The notes under the pieces: generated by a model
The model's input: only the letters and a program-made list of their open reading frames with translations
The model's database searches: none
Told to the model about the DNA's origin: nothing
Assembly (NCBI GenBank): GCA_016712315.1
Contig: JADJRG010000017.1
Location: forward strand, 372,001-436,000
Direction: 5' to 3'
DNA: 64,000 bases
Origin: Nannocystis sp.
GTDB taxonomy: Bacteria; Myxococcota_A; Polyangia; Nannocystales; Nannocystaceae
Program-made: the position numbers and the translations under genes
Shown here: positions 33,596-41,044 of the stretch, piece after piece
Layout of the letters: each line of letters starts with the position of its first letter
Numbering within the stretch: position 1 is the stretch's first letter

Positions 33596-34189
33596 TCAGG
33601 CGGCGGGGGGATCGCCGAGGCCGGTGACGTCGAAGTGGTCGGCGTAGCAGGGGTAGCAGACGGGGGCGTAACGATCGTTGCCGCCGAGCTGGATCTGCTC
33701 GCCCTCGAGGGAGCCGGCGCCCCCTTCGATCCGGAGGTTGAGGATCGCCTTGCGGTTGCAGTAGTGACAGGTGACCTTGACCTCTTCGATGCTGTCGGCG
33801 AGCTCGAGCAGGCGGCGGGAGCCCTCGAAGAGGCGGGTGCGGAAGTCGGTGCGCAGGCCGTAGCAGATCACCGGCATGCCCGGGTCGCGGGTGAGCTGGC
33901 GGAGCTGCTCGACGAGGCGGACGCTGAGAAATTGGGCCTCGTCGACCAGCACGCAGTCGACGCCGCGGAAGCCCTCGGGGTCGAGCGCGGTGTCGCGATC
34001 GACGAGCAGATCGGCGTGCGCCTCGAGGCCGGCGCGTGAGGCGATCGAGGTGGCGCCGAAGCGGGTGTCGAGGCGCGGCTTGACGAGCAAGACGCGCTTG
34101 CCCTGGCTGCGGTAGTTGTGGGCGACCGCGAGCAGGTTGAGGGTCTTGGCCGAGTCCATCGGCCCGTGACGGAAGTAGAGCTTGGCCAT
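33596..34189 (-). CDS. tdk: Thymidine kinase, type II
   Basis: A 197-residue cytoplasmic enzyme that phosphorylates thymidine (and deoxyuridine) with ATP in the salvage pathway. The P-loop is GPMDSAKT (residues 9-16), with Ala14 where most family members have Gly before the Lys. The Walker B/catalytic region is CVLVDEAQFLSV (catalytic Glu84), and the zinc-binding lasso domain has CHYC and CYPC pairs. The ATG at 34189 follows the stop of the uracil phosphoribosyltransferase gene by six bases, so the two form a pyrimidine salvage operon. Confidence 0.92.
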   Translation of the reverse strand: MAKLYFRHGPMDSAKTLNLLAVAHNYRSQGKRVLLVKPRLDTRFGATSIASRAGLEAHADLLVDRDTALDPEGFRGVDCVLVDEAQFLSVRLVEQLRQLTRDPGMPVICYGLRTDFRTRLFEGSRRLLELADSIEEVKVTCHYCNRKAILNLRIEGGAGSLEGEQIQLGGNDRYAPVCYPCYADHFDVTGLGDPPAA

Positions 34190-34195
34190 GGCGGT

Positions 34196-34837
34196 CTAGC
34201 CGCCGAAGAGGCGATCGCCGGCGTCGCCGAGGCCGGGGCGGATGTAGCCGTTGGCGTCGATGCCGCGGTCGACGCTGGCGGTGAGGATCGGGACGTCAGG
34301 GTGGGCGCGGTGGAGGGCGGCGATGCCCTCCGGGGCGGCGACGACGCAGACGTAGGTGGGCGGGCGGCTGAGGCCGATCTCGCGGGTGCGATCGAGGGCG
34401 GCGACCGCGGAGCCGCCGGTGGCGAGCATCGGATCGAGCACGTAGACGCGCTCGTCGGGGCGCAAGGAGGCGAGCTTCGAGAGGTAGCAGGTGGGCTTTA
34501 AAGTGGCTTCGTCGCGGACGAGGCCGAGGTGGAGGACGCGGGCGTCGGGTACGGCGTCGAGGAAGCCGTCGACGAGGCCGAGGCCGGCGCGGAGGACGGG
34601 GACGAGGACGACACCCTCGGCGAGCTCGACGCCGGGGCTGGGCTCCAACGGCGTGTCGACGGTGACGTCGGCGGTGCGCAGGTCGGCGAGGGCGTGGGTG
34701 GCGAGCAGGCGGGCGATCCGGCGGATCGCGCCGCGAAACGCCTCGCTGCCGGTGCCGCGCGCCCTCAAGAGGGTGAGATCTCGGCGCACGAGCGGATGGG
34801 TGAGCACGTGGACCAACGCTGAGGTGTGGGTCTCCAT
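34196..34837 (-). CDS. upp: Uracil phosphoribosyltransferase
   Basis: A 213-residue enzyme converting uracil and PRPP to UMP. The ATG at 34837 gives the usual family length (about 208-210); a TTG at 34876 would add 13 residues. Features are the N-terminal TSALVHVLTHPLVRRDLTLL helix, VLVPVLRAGLGLVDGF, the PRPP loop DPMLATGGSA (from D135), and the C-terminal uracil-binding region around VDRGIDANGYIRPGLGDAGD. It is followed at once by tdk, and the CNT transporter gene diverges 112 bases away, so import and salvage are encoded together. Confidence 0.94.
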   Translation of the reverse strand: METHTSALVHVLTHPLVRRDLTLLRARGTGSEAFRGAIRRIARLLATHALADLRTADVTVDTPLEPSPGVELAEGVVLVPVLRAGLGLVDGFLDAVPDARVLHLGLVRDEATLKPTCYLSKLASLRPDERVYVLDPMLATGGSAVAALDRTREIGLSRPPTYVCVVAAPEGIAALHRAHPDVPILTASVDRGIDANGYIRPGLGDAGDRLFGG

Positions 34838-34949
34838 CGCGGCGGCGACGATCGGTGAAGGTGGCGGCTGAGTCAAGCGGGGGCGGAGCGCGAGCGGCTA
34901 TCGCGGCGGCGAGGGGCGTGTTAGGACGCCGGGGAAGAGGAGGCTGCTT

Positions 34950-36179
34950 ATGCACCAGCTCGTCGCGGTCGTCGGCTACTTCGTGATCCTTGGGCTCGGT
35001 GTGGCGCTGAGCCGCGATCGCAAGGCGATCCGCCCGCGGGTGATCGTCTGGGGGGTGCTGGCGCAGTGGGTGTTGGCGCTGCTCCTCTTAAAAGTGCCGG
35101 GCGGCAACGAGGTGCTGCAAGGCGCTTCAGCGGTGGTGTCAGGGGTGCTGAGCCACTCGTTCGCCGGCTCGGGCTTCGTGTACGGCGAGCTGGGCAAGAT
35201 GGGCGGCGGGGCGACCGGGCTGGGGATCATCTTCGCGTTCCAGGTGCTGCCGACGATCCTCTTCGTCGCGACGCTGTTCGGGGTGCTCTACTACTTGGGC
35301 GTGATGCAGCTGATCGTGCGGGTGATGGCGCGCGTGATGGTGCGGCTCTTCGGGGTGAGCGGGGCGGAGGCGCTGGCGGTCGCGGCGAGCGTCTTTATGG
35401 GGCAGAGCGAGGCGCCGCTGACGATCCGGCCGTACTTGGCGAAGCTGACCGACTCGGAGCTGTTCTGCGTGGTGGTCGCGGGCATGGCCTCGGTGTCCGG
35501 GGCGATCTTGGGGGCGTACGTGATGATCGGCGGGGTGCAGATGGAGCACCTGCTGACGGCGGTGGCGATGACGGCGCCGATCTCGCTGGTGATGGCGAAG
35601 GTGATCGTGCCGGAGACGCAGACGCCGGTGACGGCGGGGGTGGTCGCGTCGGCGCCGGTGGACGCGAGCGTGAACGTGCTGGACGCGGCGGCGAACGGCG
35701 CGAGCGACGGGCTGAAGCTGGCGGTGAACGTGGGGGCGATGTTGATCGCGTTCATCGCGCTGGTCTCGCTGATCAACGCGGCGCTGGGGCTGCTGACGCT
35801 GGGCGGCGAGTCGTTGACGCTGCAACGGATCTTGGGGTGGCTGTGCGCGCCGCTGGCGCTGGCGATGGGGATCCCCTGGGATGAGGCGCAGGCGGTGGGG
35901 TCGATCCTGGGGACGCGCACGGTGGTGAACGAGATCGTGGCGTACCAAGAGCTGGCGACGATGAAGGCGACGCTGGCCCCGCGCTCGGTCGCGATCGCGA
36001 CCTTCGCGGTGTGCGGCTTCGCGAACTTGGGGTCGATCGGCATCCAGATCGGCGGCCTGGGGGCGCTGGTGCCCGAGCGGAAGTCGGACATCGCCCGGAT
36101 GGGGGTGCTGGCGCTGGTGGCGGCGACCCTCGCGAATTTCACCTCGGCGTGCGTGGCCGGGGCGCTGCTGAGCCCGTAG
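34950..36179 (+). CDS. CNT-family concentrative nucleoside transporter (NupC-like)
   Basis: A 409-residue inner-membrane transporter, likely cation-coupled, for nucleosides. Family signatures are SFAGSGFVYGELG and IIFAFQVLPTILFVATLFGV, then SVFMGQSEAPLTIRPYLAKL (the QSEAPL substrate-binding motif), GTRTVVNEIVAYQEL and the closing CGFANLGSIGIQIGGLGALV. Around 8-10 helices are visible. It diverges from the upp-tdk pair, and the following oxygenase gene starts 11 bases after its stop. The context supports nucleoside uptake feeding salvage. Confidence 0.93.
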   Translation: MHQLVAVVGYFVILGLGVALSRDRKAIRPRVIVWGVLAQWVLALLLLKVPGGNEVLQGASAVVSGVLSHSFAGSGFVYGELGKMGGGATGLGIIFAFQVLPTILFVATLFGVLYYLGVMQLIVRVMARVMVRLFGVSGAEALAVAASVFMGQSEAPLTIRPYLAKLTDSELFCVVVAGMASVSGAILGAYVMIGGVQMEHLLTAVAMTAPISLVMAKVIVPETQTPVTAGVVASAPVDASVNVLDAAANGASDGLKLAVNVGAMLIAFIALVSLINAALGLLTLGGESLTLQRILGWLCAPLALAMGIPWDEAQAVGSILGTRTVVNEIVAYQELATMKATLAPRSVAIATFAVCGFANLGSIGIQIGGLGALVPERKSDIARMGVLALVAATLANFTSACVAGALLSP

Positions 36180-36190
36180 GAGGACATACG

Positions 36191-37141
36191 ATGTACACAC
36201 CCTCGATCCCGATCCTCGACTTTCGCCGCTTCCGCGCCGACGTCTCCGGCTTCGCCGCCGACCTGGGCGCCGCCTGGGAGGAGTTCGGCTTCGTGGGGGT
36301 GCGCTCGCACGGGATCCCCGACGAGGTGATCGCGGGCGCCTACGCGGCGGTGAAGGAGCTCTTCGCGCTGCCGCGGGCGGTGAAGGAGCGCTACGTGGTG
36401 CCGGGCGCGGGCGGGCAGCGCGGCTATACCCCGTTCGGGGTGGAGCACGCGAAGGACAGCGACACGGCCGATCTGAAGGAGTTCTGGCACGTGGGGCGCG
36501 AGCTGCCGGCGAGCAGCCCGTGGGCGGGGGCGCTCGACCCGAACGTGTGGCCGCGGGAGGTCGCGGGCTTCCGCGAGCGGACGATGGCGCTGTATCGGGC
36601 GCTGGACGGGCTCGGCAACGCGCTGCTGCGGGCGGCGGCGATCCACCTGGGGCTGCCAGGAGGATGGTTTGAGGACAAAGTAGATCACGGCAACAGCGTG
36701 CTGCGGCCGATCCACTACCCGCCGATCGTCGGCGAGCCGGCGGGGGTGCGCTCAGGGCGGCACGAGGACATTAATTTGATCACGCTGCTGGTCGGCTCGG
36801 GCGAGCCGGGGCTGGAGATCTTGAGCCGCTCGGGGGAGTGGATCCCGGTCGATACGATCCCGGGGACGATCGTGGTGAACGTCGGCGACATCTTGCAGCG
36901 CTTGACGAATAAGGTGCTGCGCTCGACGACGCATCGGGTGGTCAACCCGCCGCGGCCGTACTCGGAGCTGCCGCGCTACTCGCTGCCGTTCTTCTTGCAC
37001 CCGAACGCGGAGATGATGGTGGCGACGCTGCCGCAGTGCGTCTCGCCCGAGCGGCCGGACCTGTTCCCGACGCCGATCTCGGCGGACGCGTTCTTGACGC
37101 AGCGGCTGGTGGAGATCGGGCTGCTGTCGCCGAAGGGTTGA
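36191..37141 (+). CDS. Isopenicillin N synthase-like 2OG-Fe(II) oxygenase
   Basis: A 316-residue non-heme iron oxygenase. The ATG at 36191 has a strong TAGGAGG ribosome site. The N-terminal DIOX_N part (about 5-115) precedes the jelly-roll core with iron ligands H191, D193 and H248 and the 2-oxoglutarate-binding R262-x-S264 pair (RYSLPFF). Family members hydroxylate, desaturate or cyclise small molecules. The gene lies 11 bases after the nucleoside transporter, so a nucleoside or pyrimidine substrate (as in thymine hydroxylase, the same superfamily) is an attractive but unproven idea. Confidence 0.87.
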   Translation: MYTPSIPILDFRRFRADVSGFAADLGAAWEEFGFVGVRSHGIPDEVIAGAYAAVKELFALPRAVKERYVVPGAGGQRGYTPFGVEHAKDSDTADLKEFWHVGRELPASSPWAGALDPNVWPREVAGFRERTMALYRALDGLGNALLRAAAIHLGLPGGWFEDKVDHGNSVLRPIHYPPIVGEPAGVRSGRHEDINLITLLVGSGEPGLEILSRSGEWIPVDTIPGTIVVNVGDILQRLTNKVLRSTTHRVVNPPRPYSELPRYSLPFFLHPNAEMMVATLPQCVSPERPDLFPTPISADAFLTQRLVEIGLLSPKG

Positions 37142-37216
37142 GGAAGGGGCGCTTTCGCGCGGGGCCCCGGCAAAGGAGCCTTGACAGCGACGGGATGGGC
37201 GGGCTCTGATCGCGCG

Positions 37217-38515
37217 ATGATGACCTGCGGCTCCGCTCCACTTCGCGCTCGATTGTTCTGCTCTTGGGCCTGCGCCGCGGCGCTGGTGGGCGGCTGCGGT
37301 GACGACTCCGCCGGCGAGGAGGGCGCGAGCGCGAGCGAGGGATCGTCGTCGAGCTCGAGCGGCGAGGCGAGCGGCGAGGCGAGCAGCGCCGCGGGGACGA
37401 CGAGCGGGAGCGGGAGCGGGAGCGCGGGTGAGACGGCGGCGACGAGCAGCGGCGGGTCGACGAGCGAAGGCACGAGCGCGGGCACGAGCGCGAGCGACGG
37501 CTCGACGAGCGACGGCTCGACGAGCGGTGGCTCGACGAGCGAGGCGTCGACGAGCGGAGATCCGACGACGGAGGACCCGACCGGCGACTCTGGCGGCGGG
37601 ATCGCGGAGCTGTGCTTCGCCGGAAAATTCAGCGATGAGGTGCCTCCGGCCGACTACGACCAGTTCAAGCCGACGATCGGCTCGCACTGCATGGGCACAG
37701 ATCACCAGACGATCGAGGGGGTGGAGAAGGTGATCTTCCTCGGCGACTCGGTGACCCGCGGCACGCCGGACCTGAACAACCCGATCTGGGACGACGCGTA
37801 CCGCTTCGTCCTGAGCAAGGCGCTGGCGCAGGCGATGGGGCTGGAGTTCAAGAACTTTGAGCTGGATGACGTGCCGACGAAGAACCTGTTCCCAAGCACA
37901 GATGACTTCGACTCGTGCGCAGAGTGGGGCCACCGCACGGATGACCTGGCGGGGGAGATCGCGGAGTGCTTCCCGAAGGGGGTGGAGCTGAAGACGACGC
38001 TGATCGTGATGACGATCGGCGGCAACGACCTGGCGGCGTGGGCGAAGGCGGGGACGAACATGGACGACCCCAAGTCGCCGGAGGAGCTGCTGGCGAAGGA
38101 GGTGCCCGAGGCGGTGCAGTACATGCGCGACGCGGTCGAGTGGCTGACCGACCCGAACCACTTCCCGAACGGCTCGTACGTGGTCTTCGCGAACACGTAC
38201 GAGTACACCGACCGGACCGGGGAGATGGGGGTGTGCCAGGCGGCGCAGTGGCAGGACCTGGAGGGCGACTGGCCGGAGGGCATGGGCGTGGTGAACGTGT
38301 TTAACGAGAAATTTATGGAGATCGCGGCGGAGACGCAGACCGACATGATCTTCATGTCGGAGGCGTTCTGCGGCTGGGGTTACAAGGCGAAGGACCCGAG
38401 CAACGTGTGCTACGACCCGGCGGCGAAGAACCTCTTCGACCTGACGTGCATCCACCCGAACACGGACGGCGACAAGCGGATCGCCGACATGTTCTTCGCG
38501 GTGATCGACGAGTAA
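37217..38515 (+). CDS. SGNH/GDSL hydrolase lipoprotein
   Basis: A 432-residue lipoprotein with ATG at 37217 (a second ATG follows immediately; a TTG at 37181 is less likely). The lipobox is LVGGC, followed by a long Ser/Gly/Thr-rich linker (to about residue 130) with short repeats such as DGSTS. The catalytic domain has block I FLGDSVTRG (nucleophile Ser), block III IGGND and block V with the Asp-x-x-His pair (DLTCIHPNTDGDKRI). SGNH enzymes hydrolyse esters of lipids or sugars; the target is unknown. The stalked architecture suggests cell-surface display. Confidence 0.85.
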   Translation: MMTCGSAPLRARLFCSWACAAALVGGCGDDSAGEEGASASEGSSSSSSGEASGEASSAAGTTSGSGSGSAGETAATSSGGSTSEGTSAGTSASDGSTSDGSTSGGSTSEASTSGDPTTEDPTGDSGGGIAELCFAGKFSDEVPPADYDQFKPTIGSHCMGTDHQTIEGVEKVIFLGDSVTRGTPDLNNPIWDDAYRFVLSKALAQAMGLEFKNFELDDVPTKNLFPSTDDFDSCAEWGHRTDDLAGEIAECFPKGVELKTTLIVMTIGGNDLAAWAKAGTNMDDPKSPEELLAKEVPEAVQYMRDAVEWLTDPNHFPNGSYVVFANTYEYTDRTGEMGVCQAAQWQDLEGDWPEGMGVVNVFNEKFMEIAAETQTDMIFMSEAFCGWGYKAKDPSNVCYDPAAKNLFDLTCIHPNTDGDKRIADMFFAVIDE

Positions 38516-38558
38516 GCGGCGCTTTGTCGCGCGGCTCGGTGCTGGTACGCTGCGCGTC

Positions 38559-41003
38559 ATGCTCGTCGATGCGCTCTCGAAGAATTGCCTGGCCTCCTTG
38601 CTCTGTGCGCCGCTGCTGCTGAGCTGTAGCGGCGGCGGCGGCGACGACGACGGCGGAGCGACGCCGCGCTACCAGGCGAAGATCCAGCGGACGAGCTACG
38701 GGATCCCGCACATCACGGCGGCGGACCTGGGCTCGGCCGGCTTCGGCCAGGGCTACGCGTTCGCGGAGGACCACGCGTGTATGCTGGCGGACCAGGTGCT
38801 GAAGGTGCGTGGCGAGCGGGCCATGTTCTTCGGGGCAGGTGAGAGCGACGCGCACGTGCGCAGCGACGTCGGCTACCTGGCGCTGGGGGTGTTCGAGCGG
38901 GCGGAGGCGACGCTGGCGGCGCAGGACGAGGAGACGCGGGCGCTGATCGACGGCTACGCGGCGGGTTATAACAAGTACCTCGCGGACGTGGGTGTGGGGT
39001 CGATCGCGGGGCACTGCCGGGGGGCCGATTGGGTGCGGCCGATCTCCTCTCAAGATCTGATGGCGTATTTATCGTCGCTGGCGCTGAGCGCGAGCGGGGT
39101 GCAGCTCGCGGACTTCATCGCGGCGGCGGCGCCTCCTGGCTCGGCTGGCCCGGCGTGGCCGGGGCCGCCGGCGCGGGCGATGGCGGCGGCGGAGGCGTCG
39201 GGGTTGGGCTCGAACGGTTGGGCGCTCGGATCCGAGCGTTCGGCGAGCGGCGGGGGGATGGTGGTGGCGAACCCGCACTTCCCGTGGTTGGGCGAGCTGA
39301 AGCTTTGGGAGAGCCACGTGACGGTGCCTGGCGCGCTGAATGTGTACGGCGCGACGCTGATGGGGGTGCCCGGGGTGCTGATCGGCTTTAATGAGTCGGT
39401 CGGGTGGACGCACACGTTCTCGGTCTCCGGGAAGCGGTTCACCGCGTATACGCTGAAGCTGGTGCCGGGGGAGCCGACTCGGTACTATTACGATGGGGAG
39501 ATCCGGGACATGACGCCCCGCGAGTACACGATCGCGGTGAAGCAGCCAGATGGGTCGATGGGGGAGGTGAAGCGGACGATCTGGTCCACTCATTATGGGC
39601 CGATGATCAACGTGAATAATTTTGGTTGGAGCGAGGACATCGCGGTGACCTACCGCGACGGAAATATTGAGAAGACCGGGCTGGTGGCGCAGTGGCACCG
39701 GATGAACCGGGCGGGCTCGCTGGCGGAGTTCAAGGCGGCGTTCACGGAGGTGGACGGGATCCCCTGGGTGCATACGATGGCGGCGGATAAGGGCGGCGAG
39801 ACCTGGTACATCGACGCGGCGTCGACGCCGCGGCTGTCGCAGGCGGCGATCGAGGGCTGGCAGAAGTCGATCGCGGACGGGGAGCTGCTGCCGACGCTGC
39901 TGTATACACAGGCGGGGGTAGTGGTGCTGGACGGGTCTACCTCGGTGAATGAGTGGCAGGACGCGCCGGGGCGCAGCGACGGGCTGGTGCCGGCAGCGGA
40001 GGTGCCGCAGCTGGCGGGGCGCCGGGACTTTGTGATGAACGCGAATGACTCGCACTGGCTGGCGAACCCGGCGGCGCCGCTGGTCGGCTATTCGCCGATG
40101 CACGGGGAGGAGCAGGCGCCGCTGTCGCTGCGCTCGCGGAATAACCTGACGATGCTGACCGAGGTGGCCGACGGCGGCGCCTCTGGGGCGGACGGGCGCT
40201 TCACGATCGAGGAGCTGCAAGGGGCGATCCTCAGCAATCGCAGCATGAGCGGCGAGCTGCTGCGGGCGGCGGTGGCGCAGCGCTGCCAAGGGGCCGCGCC
40301 GGTGGAGGTCGGCGGCGAGACGGTGCCGCTGGCGGCGGCGTGCAAGGTGCTGTCCGGCTGGGACGAGCGTTATGACGTGACCAGCGTGGGAGCGACGCTG
40401 TGGCGCGAGCTGATGGGGGCGTTCTCGACTGCGCAGACGAAGGACGCGGGGCCGCTGTTCGCGGTGGGGTTCGATCCGGAGGATCCGATCCAGACGCCGC
40501 ACTCGCTGGCGCCCCCAGGTGATAAGGACCTGGTGCTGGAGCGGCTGGGGCGGGCCGTGTTGAACTTGCAAGCGGCCGGGATCGCGCTGGAGACGCCGCT
40601 CGGCGAGGTGCAGTACGCCGAGCGCGCGGGGCTGCGGGTGCCGATCCACGGGGGACAAGGGGCGGATGGGGTGGCGAATATGGTCTACTATTCGCTGTTC
40701 AAGACGACGACGGAGGCGGTGCCGCCGCGGGGGGAGCTGATCTCCGAGGTGACCGACCTGGCGACGGACGGGTACTCGGTGAACTATGGATCGAGCTATA
40801 TTATGACGCTCGAGTTCACGCCCGAGGGGCCGAAGGCGGCGGCGATTATGACATACGGGCAGTCGGACGACGTGACCTCTCCGCACCACACCGACCAGCT
40901 GGGGCTGTTCTCCAGGCGCGAGTGGCGGCCGATCCTCTTCAAGGAGGCGGAGATCGCGGCGGACCCGGCGCTGCGGGAGTACACGGTCGCGTCCGCCGAT
41001 TAG
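38559..41003 (+). CDS. Penicillin acylase family (S45) lipoprotein
   Basis: An 814-residue Ntn-hydrolase precursor. The leader ends in LLLSC (Cys23), then a Gly/Asp linker. The alpha-subunit region starts RTSYGIPHITAADLGSAGFG and GYAFAEDHACMLADQ. The autoprocessing site is before S218 in GLGSNGWALG, whose exposed Ser becomes the beta-subunit N-terminal nucleophile. Beta-subunit features are ANPHFPWLGELKLWESHV and GVPGVLIGFNESVGWTHT. The family cleaves amide bonds of beta-lactams, acyl-homoserine lactones and lipopeptides. It follows the SGNH gene by 43 bases and may share its transcript. Confidence 0.9.
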   Translation: MLVDALSKNCLASLLCAPLLLSCSGGGGDDDGGATPRYQAKIQRTSYGIPHITAADLGSAGFGQGYAFAEDHACMLADQVLKVRGERAMFFGAGESDAHVRSDVGYLALGVFERAEATLAAQDEETRALIDGYAAGYNKYLADVGVGSIAGHCRGADWVRPISSQDLMAYLSSLALSASGVQLADFIAAAAPPGSAGPAWPGPPARAMAAAEASGLGSNGWALGSERSASGGGMVVANPHFPWLGELKLWESHVTVPGALNVYGATLMGVPGVLIGFNESVGWTHTFSVSGKRFTAYTLKLVPGEPTRYYYDGEIRDMTPREYTIAVKQPDGSMGEVKRTIWSTHYGPMINVNNFGWSEDIAVTYRDGNIEKTGLVAQWHRMNRAGSLAEFKAAFTEVDGIPWVHTMAADKGGETWYIDAASTPRLSQAAIEGWQKSIADGELLPTLLYTQAGVVVLDGSTSVNEWQDAPGRSDGLVPAAEVPQLAGRRDFVMNANDSHWLANPAAPLVGYSPMHGEEQAPLSLRSRNNLTMLTEVADGGASGADGRFTIEELQGAILSNRSMSGELLRAAVAQRCQGAAPVEVGGETVPLAAACKVLSGWDERYDVTSVGATLWRELMGAFSTAQTKDAGPLFAVGFDPEDPIQTPHSLAPPGDKDLVLERLGRAVLNLQAAGIALETPLGEVQYAERAGLRVPIHGGQGADGVANMVYYSLFKTTTEAVPPRGELISEVTDLATDGYSVNYGSSYIMTLEFTPEGPKAAAIMTYGQSDDVTSPHHTDQLGLFSRREWRPILFKEAEIAADPALREYTVASAD

Positions 41004-41044
41004 GCGGGCGTCGAGGGGCAGCGCGAGCGAGGGCGAGGGCCTTG

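Noticed and set aside
38868..40889. Long minus-strand frame opposite the penicillin acylase gene
   Set aside because: Arg/His-rich antisense translation; the plus-strand gene has an intact catalytic site and signal peptide.
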